This document shows, piece by piece, positions 36,825 through 48,214 of a DNA stretch of 64,000 nucleotides. Location of the stretch: NCBI GenBank assembly GCA_023653785.1, contig JAMKCH010011737.1, positions 1 to 64,000 on the forward strand, read 5' to 3'. The notes under the pieces are model-generated. The model searched no databases. It saw nothing but the letters and a program-made list of their open reading frames with translations, and had not been told where the DNA came from. The stretch's first letter is position 1. Every line of letters begins with the position of its first letter. A program made the position numbers and the translations under genes. Origin of the DNA: Ophioderma brevispina (taxonomy: Eukaryota > Echinodermata > Ophiuroidea > Amphilepidida > Ophiodermatidae).

Positions 36825-37640
36825 TTAAGGTGGGTTTCCGGCTTTAAAGGGGGGTGGTCCGGGTGGGTTTGGTTTGTTAAGGGGGGTTTGTCCGGGTTTA
36901 AGGGGGGTTTTGTACAGCTGTTTAAGGGGTTTGTGGGTTTAAGGGGGATGTTGGGGTTTAAGGGGGTTGTCTGGGTTTAAAGGGGCGTTTGTCCGGTTTT
37001 TTAAGGGGTGGTCTGGACTTAAGGGGGAAATTGTTGGGGTTTAAGGTGGTTGTGGGGGTTTTTTTTTAAAAAAGGGTTGTCCGGGTTTTGGTTAAGGGGG
37101 GGGGGATTCTTGTCTGGGGCCTTAAGGGGGCTTTATGTTGTGGTTTTTTTTTTTTAAGGTGGGTTGCACGAGTTTAGGGGGGGTCCATGTTTAAGGGGGG
37201 GGTGGTGGGTTTAAGGGTTTAGGGGTGATTATTGGATTTTTGGGTTTTTAAGGGGTGTTTTGGGTTTTTTTAGGGGTTTTGTTTGGCAACATAATACTGC
37301 GTATGCATGTGCCGGACGTGCACACATGCACGCGCAGGCGGATGTGGGTTATGGCATTGTGCGACGTTGCAAATGCGTTTTGTCCGGGTTTACGGCGGGG
37401 GGTGTGTTGTTAAGGGGGAGTGTGGGGTTTATTTAAGGTGTGTTCTTTGGAGGGTTTGGTTTAAGGTGGGTTGAGCGGGTTTAAGGGGGGGGGTGGAGGG
37501 GGTGGTAGGGGCTTTGTTAAGGCGTGGCTCATTTGTTGTTGAGGTTTAAGGTGGTTGCACGAGTTTATGGGGGTTGCCCAGGTTTAATGGGGGTGTTGGG
37601 TTTAGTGTAAGGGGGATTGTGGGTTTAAGGGGTGGTATCT
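36825..37640. repeat. degenerate GGTTTAAGGGGG satellite
   Basis: Very many imperfect copies of ggtttaaggggg(g)ttgtcc fill about 800 bases, with a short CpG-rich interruption at 37296-37380. The plus strand is strongly G/T biased. It is not the canonical animal telomere repeat TTAGGG. Confidence 0.75.
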
Positions 37641-39438
37641 GCAGCTGATTATTTAACAAATGTTTAAACCGCTTCCCGTCAGGGGGATATTTTGAGGGAT
37701 TTAGCGGGTTCGGAGAACCGCCGAAGTGTATTTTTTGAAACTCGGACCAGATAGCGGCCAAAACAAGCATGGACAAAACAAATTTATTAACCCTTCAGGT
37801 CTAATACCATTCTTGCAGTACTCTCTTATTGGCTCAAGACATCATGGTTTTTATAGCAAGGAAAGAACTCAAAGTAGTAACCAATCAAAACCCAGACATT
37901 CTTACTAAAACCATTAAAATATTTAACACTGTCTCATTGGCTAAATACATCAAATAACCCTACGTATGACCAATAAAAGCGGACGTGGTAGATTAGGTAG
38001 ATTAAAGGGTTAAAGAATCTGAACAAATGCAGCAATACAGACTCTGACCCGCACGCCAAATTTGGCCAATTTGTGTAGGTCAAACCATGGGTGGTATGTT
38101 TGGCTGGCCCATACACACCCATGTTCAGTTCACAAATAATTAATGTTAATAATACATGAGAGTTAAAAACCGAACCCTTAAGCCCATGATAGATTTCTTC
38201 CCGTAGCAAGTGAGCAATTTCTACTCGTGAGCATGCCATTATTAGAGCTTAATTTCGGTCCAAAATCCGGTTATGTGCACGCCATCGCGCGCTGCGAATG
38301 GAAGTATATCATGGCCTTCACAGAGGAGTGACTGTACAAAATTTCAAGTGTTTTGGAATTAAAAAATATTGCGTGATAACCTATTACACATTGAGAATTT
38401 TTGTGAGTTTTTTAATTAAAGTTATATAAATGTTTCAGTCCCTTATGATTTACTTTGAGTTATTTTCGATTTGTATACTGTATGAAGGACTGTGTTTTAT
38501 CAACGTTTGAAATTTAAGACTTCGTCAAATGTATTTTTTCCAAACTTGTTTTTATAGTTTGAACCTAAATAATTAGCGCAGTATCAGATTCTATAGGAAT
38601 TTGAAGAGTAGGCTTATCACATATGTAATCAAATCACACGTTTGTTTTTCCACAAAACTGGGTTGTGGGTGTCTGTGAGTGTCAGGCTCATATTTAGTAG
38701 CGAACACGGTAGATTAAATTGGAACGGCCACCCTATAAACCCAATAATAGCAAAATTAAGGCTTTCTTTTTCACTCTCTCCATTGTGTGTACAGTAGGTA
38801 TGACAATGGAAAACATTGGCCAAAAAGCTTTTCATTGCTCAATCTGCCAAAATGGCTCTTGTTAGCAGCATAACGTAGGAGTGATTTAGTGTTAATTTTG
38901 TCCATTAAGCTATCAAAAATATGCATCTGTAAAGTTTCAATTTGTGGGCAAATAACATGCGTTGGCAGGCTCTGGGGAGGATTGCATTTTTAACCATTTT
39001 GATTGTATTATAAAAAACACTGAATAGCCCTTGGGGCTGAGTATTCATTTTCAAACAGTACCAGAGATAGATAAAAAATCTAGTTTTATTAGGATTATTT
39101 TACAAACAGCTTGAAGGTACCACCAGACTAGAAAAGCAAGAGCATATGTTTAAAGCCTTTAAAAGCTAAAAGATGAAGTAAGCATACCTAAAGAAACTCA
39201 CAACATGTTTTTAAGGGTTTTGGTTGATATTCTTAAACCACTGTAAGTGTTTACGCTATTCATTGGTCTAGCCACGTGATATGAGATGATATCACATGCG
39301 TATACGCACTCCACGGGCCAATCAAAAAACCACATAGTAACAATGTGGACTGATCGATTTAAAAAGCTCCAGTAGTTCGTAGTTTAAATAAAAATCTACC
39401 ATATTTTAGAAATATTGTTTTTTTCCTTTTTCTACTAT
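37641..39438. other. no gene recognised
   Basis: AT-rich with short frames only and no recognised repeat copies. Confidence 0.4.
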
Positions 39439-40380
39439 TGGGTTGTTTTCAATCAGGGTACCTCGGGCTAAACACTACAAGGTGACCATAAAACAATGTC
39501 TTGTACTTTTTCATAATGGACTTGACCCCACTTAACAAAGACCACCAAGAACCTACCTACAGCTTCAAAGTGTGAAAACCATTGAAATTTGCTTGTTGAT
39601 TAACAAAAAATATGTACATATGTATGGAAATTGCTTAAAATCACTGATATTTGAATGTAGGTTAAATTTGAGTAGATTCAGGCACATAATGCAAAAGAAC
39701 ATTTTGACAACATTAAACATTCGGAATAACATTTGAAGTAGGCATCAATATCCAGAAATCTTAAAAGAGTGTGCCATTTGGTAACATGTGTGTCAGTTTG
39801 AATTTAGGGTAAATCATAAAAAAAATTCCTCTCCCTATTTTAGGCAATAACAGTCGGAAAATAAATGAAAGATGATGGTGATATTTTCTGTAAAAAATCT
39901 TGTTTATGTTCTAACATTTTAGTAAAACTTGGTTGGCTCCCATTTAAGTTTTCTTGTTTACATGATCAAATGTAGAAGTCAAGTTCTGTCAAAATCGTCC
40001 TTTCAAAAAACACAACGTTTCACTTACACAAAAATTGTTCCTGAAGACCTACCCACCTCTGGAATTTGGAAACATACTGATTGACTACCTATAATACAAA
40101 AACAATTTACTGAAAAATAATCAAAGCACTTTGTGTTTTTTTACTCCAAATGTAGAAATGAATTGAAATGTTCGGTCAAAATCTTGTATTCTCTGAAAAT
40201 GAAATTTCAAAAACAACCATAAAAATGCATAAAGAATGGTGATGCCTCAACAAATTTTGAAATTATCACTTCTTGGCTTGCCTACAATGCAAAAACATCA
40301 AATTGAAAAGATTCATAACACTTCATTTTTCACCCCAAATGAGACAGACAAGGTACCTGATTTGTAAAACAACCCCTAAC
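39439..40380. mobile_element. ~940-bp TIR element with internal degenerate repeats
   Basis: The left end ttgggttgttttcaatcagg then gtacctcg is inverted at 40351-40380 (aggtacctgatttgtaaaac then aacccc). Inside, segments around 40081-40190 and 40279-40380 look like diverged direct copies about 190-200 bp apart. No coding motif was seen. Confidence 0.55.
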
Positions 40381-40804
40381 ATGCTTCCTATTTTGATGAA
40401 GAATGAGAAATTAAAGGTATTGTTTTAGACTCTGCCGTGCGTCTATCATGTCATATTACACGTCGACAGCAATATTTTAGCGTAAAGCAACTCGGCTGCG
40501 CCTTGTTCTTTAATGAAGACCAAATTGTTAAATAATTTGCATATTTGCACAGCATGAAACTAGCTAAGATGTGCACACAAATCACCAGTATAGTGTACAA
40601 TACCTTTGCACAGGTTAAGATTTCATACGAATCACATCTCTCCAATTAAAGGTTGTTAAATGGAGCCATTTTTAGCAGACAAATAAGCTGTTCCATTACC
40701 TGACCTGACCTGTTGTCAGTGGCTAAAACCGTCACCCCATCGGAGTTCTGATGAGGAGGGTAGGTGGGGTTTACCATGGTTAGAATGAAAAAAGAAGATA
40801 TACC

Positions 40805-41640
40805 TACTCTAAGGGGTCAGCTCTGGAGAGCTAATGGCGGCCCGTAAGCACCATGCTGCTTGCGTTGGTTGCCCAAAGGCTAGGCCACCACCGAAAACTG
40901 GGATTGACGTCAGGAAGGGATCCGGTCAATTATCTTGTGCCTCCAATTAAATCCTCACACAGCAGTATTAGCAGAGTGTGAGGTTCGTCTCCGGCCACCC
41001 TCGTTAACGGGGACCAACACTGGATTTAAAAGTTTGGTATAACAAACTAATAGAGCTGTGGATGCAGCCATTGTTGCATGATGTTGTTTTCAAACAGCTC
41101 ACAATATCTCTTTGTACAGGAGCTTAACGCATTGTGTTCGGTATCAATCTACAGTTGATATGCAAATTAACGCGTTACGCCCGGCCCCCACAGTGTCACG
41201 GAAGTGCGTGTTAGCGGTACGCTAGCGACGCGATGTGTTCGTTAGCAACTCTTGAATATGCGCAAAGTACACAGGTTGCAAACTGCCAAGCAACAAACAA
41301 GCCAAAACAACTATGTTTTCTTGAGATTTAAAAAAAAATATTGTTTAGGAAAGCTCTTTGTCGAACTGGGAAAACATTTTAGTGTATAAGGAGAATAATT
41401 ATGTTCCGCTATAACACGATATTAATACGTTTTCATACAGAGGTTCGTTGTTGAAAGGGATTCAAACATGTTGTTACAGAGTGGTTCATCACAATCAACA
41501 AAGGTGCATCCCATGTGTCCGCGTATTTTTATCCGCGAGGCGGCTTTAGCCGCCTGAGCGGGATAAAAAATAGACGGACGCATCGGATACAGTTGTTGGT
41601 TTGGGATTAACCACAATGTTGTAACATGTTACTAACAGTT
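40805..41640. repeat. structured interspersed repeat, family B, copy 2
   Basis: It is collinear with the copy at 24900-25995. The terminal hairpin at 41517-41579 is better preserved (gcgtatttttatccgc, gaggcggctttagccgcc, gcgggataaaaaatagac). A B-box-like ggttcgtctcc lies at 40982-40992, so the left part may be tRNA-derived. That is tentative. Confidence 0.65.
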
Positions 41641-42339
41641 CAAAAATAGATCCATTTTTGTGTGGAGAGCACAAAAGTTAGCATTGTAATTTCCTTACAC
41701 ATATGCCATTGACTTTGCAGAATAAAAGATGATATTTTTTTTGTTTGCGCCCCATCTCAGGGATGTTATCATTGGATGAGCATTCAAATTTTTGAGGATG
41801 GCACAGCTCGGCATCCCTACACCTCCCCACCCCCGCCACCGAACAAGCCCACTACTTGCACGCCACAGAAACTAAATGCTCTCTCACCCGCACAACCATA
41901 CTTCTAAAATGGACAAACAAAGAAATCTCATCTCTTGATTCTCATTATTATTTAGACTTGTGTAATTTTTCGCTTTTTAAAAAGCATAATTTGTCAAAAA
42001 TATATTCTCATTCTTTTGTTCTTCATTTAAAAATTGCACCTCTATTGAATTTAAACTAATGGTTCAATCCAAGGAACCAATGTTATCGCGTGGTGATCGT
42101 CACGTTGCGTAGATTGCATCGGACCACGCGACATGCACGTCATAGATTCGACTACACCACAAAATTGCTGCACACATCCATCTGTTACCCAGTAAGGGAT
42201 GAGCGGAACTTTGACCTAAACCAATAAAATTTCTTGTTAACATGATAAACCACGCCCACTGAATTATTAGAATTATTACACACTAACCGGACCGGGTAGT
42301 TTTTTGCCGGCCGACGGCCACAAATGCACGAAGGGCAAT

Positions 42340-42612
42340 CTATTTTAGTTTTAACGGCCCAGATGACACGAGAGCAAAATTTTGGTTTCATTGCATCTCC
42401 GGCGTTTTCCCGGCAACAGGGAATAAGTAGCGTAAAGGTCAATAAGGCCCAGGGAATGCAACGAAAAACATCGCGTCATTTCCCGCCGAGAAGGCCCAGA
42501 TGCAACGAAAACATCGCGTCATTTTCCCGGAAGACGGCCCAATGCAACGTGAGGAAACAAGCGCCATTTTCCGGAAAGACGACCCAGATGAAACGAGGAA
42601 CATCACGTCAGG
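42340..42612. repeat. ~45-bp minisatellite, block 1
   Basis: The consensus is roughly acggcccagatgcaacgagg, aaacatcgcgtcatttt, ccggaaag. Several imperfect units run head to tail. The unit is close to a multiple of three, so both strands stay open by accident. Confidence 0.75.
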
Positions 42613-42919
42613 AATGGCAATAGAAACAGGGATAATAAATAAAATAAATAAATAATGGATGCGTACTTCACATTGATTGCCATGAAAATTTGTAGCATAT
42701 AGTTCGCCAGTCCTACGTGGCGCTATTACGCTACATTTCATAGTCGTGCGTGGCGCTTTACGCTAGTCATGCTCGGTGTACGTCATGAATTCGTTATGCA
42801 TAATTTAAAAGTAGCTTATCGAAAATGTGGCGCTATCACCATCGAAATCGAACTTGGTTATGGGAATTGTACAACAGTGTCACCAGCCTGAAGAAAAGCA
42901 TTGCGCCTTCTGCGGGCAA

Positions 42920-43200
42920 AACCGTCCGAAATGCAGTGAAACGCATCGAGCGGTCTTTCACGTATTGACGTCCAGGTGCACGAGGAAACATCGCGCCTCA
43001 ACTTTTCGGGAAGGACGGACCAGATGCAACGAGGAATAGCGTCATTTTCCGTAAAGACGGCACAAATGCAACGAGGGAAACATCGCGTCATTTCCGGTAA
43101 GACGGCCAAGATGCAATGAGGGCCAAGGAGAGTCATTTCGCGACCAAAAAAATAGTGTTGACGGCCCGAGATGCAACGAGAACATTTTCCGACGGTACAC
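42920..43200. repeat. ~45-bp minisatellite, block 2
   Basis: It has the same unit as 42340-42612 (gatgcaacgaggaa, catcgcgtcatttccgg, aagacggcc), about six imperfect copies. The two blocks are separated by about 300 bases of different sequence. Confidence 0.75.
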
Positions 43201-44487
43201 GTTTCGTTGGCTCTTCATTGATCTCGGCCGCTTTTTAGGGTTAATGTTGTAATATTGGAACCACGAACCAAATGTCCCTCCAAATTCATAATTTCCCTCC
43301 AAGGAGCTTCCCAGATTTTCTTTTATGGGCATGCACAAAATAACCATTTATTGTTGATTAACATGGGCAAAAATGTCAAAAATACTAAGTATAAAATTTT
43401 TTGAAAAGCAATCTTGTCATCATAATTTTGAATGTCGTTTATACAGATTGCTTGTGGTCGGGAAATTAAGAAACCGAAAAAATCTATGGGTTGCGAGTGG
43501 GAAGACGGGCCACGGTGCCGCCAACCATAGTGTGTACCAGCCGTAGGACAGATAACAGATGAAGTAGAATGACCCTGCAGATGAAGGGAATGGAAAGTAG
43601 TGACATTGTGCCAGCAGCAGTACCAAGGTTAGGAATGAGTATTCCTATATTTACACATGCAGATTCTTCTTCGGAGTACCTAGGCGTGTGGGCTATACTA
43701 TACTATACCACCAAATAGGCATGCCTCATAAACAGTGCGAACTGATATTGAATAATGTAGGTGCAAGCGGCGCAGTGTGTGATTAGGCACGCATGATTCT
43801 ATGCAAACGCACCCGAGTAATGTGGTACTTTTACGCGTGGGATGAACGATAACAAACCGAATAATTTCTTCTGCCAATTGGTGGTAATCAAAGTATAGGT
43901 AGGTGCCTCTACAGCAACCAAAGTGAGTTCTGTATATCCGGTTTCACTTGCCGGTTCTTAGCCTTATAGGGCCCTCATTGCGCAGTATTCAATTCACGTT
44001 GCAAAAAATGCACATACTTTTTAACAACCTCGTTTGAATTTTAATTTCATTAGAGGTGAAAACAAATTCGTTGTAGGCCGTTTTGACAGCCTTTTTGACC
44101 ATTTTTGGATTATTTCAGGCATGAAGTGAGGCATTTCCAAAATGTGCATGTTTATTCGTAACTAGCGGCTTCAATCGTCTTCTGCTATCCACTTGGGTTT
44201 TTAAAAAAAATATGGCCCACATTTTGTTCAAGTTTAGATGGCGGCTATGGGAATCGTCACCTCCAAAAATGGCCCCCGCCCTATGACTTGCGCCACGCAT
44301 AGACAGCCCTAGGCTGTGATTTAAAATGGCTTATGCTATAATCTCTAAGTTTTGAAGTATTCACCAGCTCAGTTTGTTGTTGGGTTGGTCATACCTGACT
44401 ACGATGCATCCAAGATGAATCTTAAACAATAGGAGCATTTGATTAATGGCATATAAGACGTTTTCTCCCACCTTTGGCAATGTTTAT
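43201..44487. other. no gene recognised
   Basis: Short frames on both strands without motifs. A ctatactatactata microsatellite lies near 43693. Confidence 0.35.
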
Positions 44488-44745
44488 CACCCTTCTTGAA
44501 AAGATGAGGAGGAGGGTGCGCATGTCCGTATGTGTGTGGTGTTCCATTTTGGTTAGTTTTTCGTTTTTGTTGGCATCTCCGACGAAAAATTTTAAGTCCG
44601 TTAAACCCAGACTTGGGGTTAAGGTGCAGTGGGTGTTTCTTCATATGGGAGGCATGTCAACGCGTCATCTGAGGTCATGTTCCAGACTGCCATCTTGCCA
44701 GGGGGATGACGCAAAGTTTACTGACAGTATTTTTTGTGTTTTGCC
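44488..44745 (+). repeat. hairpin-headed repeat, family H, copy 3
   Basis: It is collinear with 4612-4900: acccttcttgaaaagatgag, gagggtgcgcatgtccgtat, ggttagtttttcgtttttgt, cccagacttggggttaaggt and ccatcttgccagggggatga. Confidence 0.7.
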
Positions 44746-45317
44746 GGCGGCTTGCGATGGGCGTGTCTGTGTTATATGAGGCTGTCTGTGTAGGTGTGGT
44801 AAGAATGTTAACCTTGTTTTAGTTTTACGTATGAATTGACCCATTATCTTATCCTTGGTCTAAAAACCATGGTTGTATGTTCGGATAGTACTAGGGAGTT
44901 ACAAAAAATTGTACTTTCCATAGTTATGAGGCATGTGCAGTCAAACTTTTTTTGCAAACCATTCTTGTAGAGTAGTTAGTAAGCAAAAGGTATATTTCTT
45001 CTTATTCGGTTTGCTTTTCGGTTGGAAGAAAGTGTTTTTTGATCAGAAGGATTTTTTAAATTGAATAAAGGTTTTTTAGATGTTCTTTAATTTCACTCTA
45101 TCTTTTAGACCCAGATTTCAGGAAGGAAGCTTGGGCAAGTTAATAAGAAGTAGCTTTTGGTAATTATACATGAAAATGTGTAGTGCATCTACATGATGGC
45201 ATTTCATACAAAATTTCATGTTTAGTGTAATAATGAATTTTTAACCAGGGCAGTGCATTTAAACAGACAAATTTTGCAGGCCCTTTTCTACTCCCCCAAC
45301 CTAATATTTTTGTTTCG

Positions 45318-45607
45318 TCTGCAAGAATTGCAGAAGGCACATAAGGATTACTCTGGTCGTATGTGTGTGTGTGTGTATCTGTGCGTGTGTGTCTGTGTGT
45401 GGTCAAAATGTTAACACTTAAAATATTGCATGCCGTATGAGTTCCATAAGGGCTACGATGATGTAACTTGGTGGAAAGGAGGGGAGGGGTGGGGTGACAT
45501 TTTGGTGACCTCATGTGATCTTGCTGACCTCATGTGACCTTTGGCCCCCTAAACCAACCGTGACGGCAGACGACACTCGTGGTCCGGGACCGCGATGTAT
45601 TTTTTAA
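45318..45607 (+). repeat. hairpin-capped repeat
   Basis: It starts with the palindrome tctgcaagaattgcaga (45318-45334), then aggcacataaggattactct, a GT microsatellite, gtaacttggtggaaaggagg, AGGTCA-type half-sites, and ends ggtccgggaccgcgatgtat plus T run. The ending is shared with 46008-46490. Confidence 0.65.
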
Positions 45608-45613
45608 TGTGGG

Positions 45614-45700
45614 CTGCCAGCAAAGCTGGCAGGACCACTTTGCTTTGCAATCTGATGTGCGTGTGGCTGTGTGCATGTATGTTTGGTATGTGTTACTAAA
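45614..45700 (+). repeat. hairpin-capped repeat, short or truncated
   Basis: It opens with ctgccagcaaagctggcag (45614-45632), a perfect 7-bp stem, followed by gaccactttgctttgc and gtgcgtgtgg..gtgtgcatgta. It directly abuts the end of the preceding hairpin-capped repeat. Confidence 0.5.
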
Positions 45701-46007
45701 ATGTAAGTTTCTTGTGGAGTGGCCTACAGCTTATATTCTTTGAATAAAGCAAGCACGAAAGCCGAGATCCACGAAATTCTAGTTGTTTATGTGGGCTCCC
45801 AACATATAGATTTCCATCGTTAATTACTCCGTCCGGATGCATAGATGAATGATGTATGTTTCTCGTCAACCAAAAAGTTAAACCTTCTCTGAGCCAAATG
45901 TAGTGACTTATTTGCTCTATGGGTAATGGTGGATGGAATTCAAGCATGTCGCCTGAGCAACACAGCCACCTGCATGAATGTGTGCATATGAATTGTAACA
46001 ATTTTGT

Positions 46008-46490
46008 TGTGTCTCCCTGCCTTAAGGCAGGGAGACACATAGGGATCACTTTGTCCACTGTTGTTTTTCTGTTGCTGTCTGGGTGTGTTGTGAAAAACAG
46101 TTTTACATTTTACCTGTACAATCTGCATACTTAAAATGGATTTAACCAAACTTGAGTCCACTGGTGCAAAGTGAAATCCCTCATTTGTCGATGATGTCAA
46201 AGGTAAGGTCCCATACTAAGGTCCACAGCTCCATACATAAAGGTCACAGCCAATACTAAGGTCAAAACGGCATGTGGATGTCAAGTTGTAAGACTAAGCT
46301 GAAAATGGAAAATTGACCTGAATTGAAAATTTCAATATGGAACCAAACTTGGTTCATGGATATTACACGCAACCCTTATTTGTTTTGAGGTTCAAAGGTC
46401 ACATGTCTAGGTCAAAGGTCATGAGCCTATCATTCCAAACCCCAACGCAGTTTACACAAGGGTCCGAGGACTGCGATGTATTTTTGTGGA
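46008..46490 (+). repeat. hairpin-capped repeat with a perfect 32-bp palindrome
   Basis: 46008-46039 is a perfect palindrome centred on ctgccttaaggcag. The body carries AGGTCA half-sites, including a direct repeat with one-base spacing (46409-46421). The 3' end aagggtccgaggactgcgat then gtattttt matches the end of 45318-45607. Confidence 0.7.
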
Positions 46491-46782
46491 TTGGATGTAT
46501 TAATAGACCATAGTTTATTTGAACATAACAGCTAATTGCTATAGGTGTTGTAGCAACACATACGTTTTTCCCGCTATTTCGAAAGTGTTTTGCCCAGCTA
46601 AATCAGCTAACAATTCCAAAGTATAAATACGGAGGCAAAGATGACATGAAAATGACAAAATTTGAATCAAATGTTTATCATTTGTCTCTGGGGCTATATT
46701 CCAGGGTATCATGACATTGACATATAGGGAGATCCTGAAGAGTATGGTAACTGGCATGGTGGAGTAAGAAGTGTACTAAAAT

Positions 46783-47291
46783 TTAGAGAATAAGGTATGA
46801 TTTTGGGAACCGTTACTCCTCTTTACGACGAATTGAACCCAGGCGATACCATTATGTAAGTGGAGAACGAGGCCGGAGCCAAGTTCTCTTCCACCAAAAT
46901 ATTGGTCCCAAGCCGGGTTCCAATTCGTCTTAAATAAGTAACCGGTTCAAAATCATACCTTTATTCTCATTCTCACCAGCGTTATCATTTATGGTCATCT
47001 TTAACCCAATTTCGCGATGCTTTACGGCTTACATACACAAAAAATTAACTCTCTAGCCACCACCCAGTGACAAAACAATCGAACAACCCTTGAACGCAAT
47101 GACGCATCATACGCAACGAGACGAAACTTTGGCAGGCGCGCGCGAATGCAGCAACCCGCGGTAATGCCCGAGCGCTTCAAAACCTAAAAATAACTTCATA
47201 CGCAGCGCGTACTACCTGGGTTTTCTTCATTAAACGAATTAACCCGGGCCTCACCCAATTACCATGGTTACATTTCAACAGCTGTTTAAGG
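46783..47291. repeat. structured interspersed repeat, family A, copy 2
   Basis: It is collinear with 21598-22092: the same gagaataaggtatgattttg opening, the inverted partner near 46945-46975, the caggcgcgcgcgaa block and the terminal hairpin cctgggtt..aacccggg. It differs by many small indels. Confidence 0.7.
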
Positions 47292-48214
47292 ATATTAGTT
47301 ATTGCTTGCTTTGTGTGTGTTCTGGCATTGAAGTGGCCCTATACTAATCTTTGGTTTGCAACATATCTGATTCTCCAGCATATCACTCCCATCAATTTGA
47401 GATGCACGTACTGATAATCCAAAACAAAAGTATGCTGAGTGATCTGATCTTCTTTACTAACCCTCATAAGTCCAACTATTTTGTTGACATATGAAAAAGA
47501 GACAATTTCTAATACCACATACTTACTTTTGATAGCAACACCATTGGTGTCCTGAGAATGGTCAAATCCTTGAACTCAATTTTGTAATTTCTTAATCAAC
47601 AGCACTTCTCCAGTGCCTCTGATGCGTAAAAGAGGTAAAAAGAGAAGCCTCTCGGAGAAAGGACCGGAGAGAAATGGGGGAGGAGAAAGAAAAGCTTCCA
47701 AAGATGCAACTACTACCGTAGTTAACACAATCATGGATAGATGAAGAAATAGTGAGACTTAAGCGACAATGGTAATTTGAAACAAAGTGCGCCCTCTTCT
47801 AGATTTTCAAAAGTGATATTTTTGCATGGTTGAAAGCTTTTATATACATACCCTAACTGAAATTATTATTAAGACCAAATCGCTGTGGCTTATGGGTAAG
47901 GGTAAACAGAACGGACAAGTTAAATGGTGTGTAACCCAAGAAAAACACACGTTGAGTTGACTCTCACGGCATGCCCACTTGTTTGACCGGTCTGTGAACC
48001 TTGTGGTTTTAATATAATGATTACGAGTCTAGAATTTCATTGTAATAGACACATTTGTTGATGACGTTACGGTAAATTAAAGTTATTTCCAAACAAATTC
48101 CCTGGATGTCTTTTAGCCTCATATTAATGTTCCGATCTGTTTTTGGGTAGTTATTTATGTGTAAAATTATAAAGATATTCTTCCAATGGCGGGACTATTA
48201 GGCGAAGGCCAGCC
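47292..48214. other. no gene recognised
   Basis: AT-rich left flank of the inverted satellite structure, with no motif. Confidence 0.35.

Noticed and set aside
36825..37640. Interstitial telomere repeat
   Set aside because: The unit is GGTTTAAGGGG-like, not TTAGGG, and is very degenerate.
42324..42623. 99-codon open frame and its antisense partner
   Set aside because: They arise from the 45-bp minisatellite, whose unit is a multiple of three.
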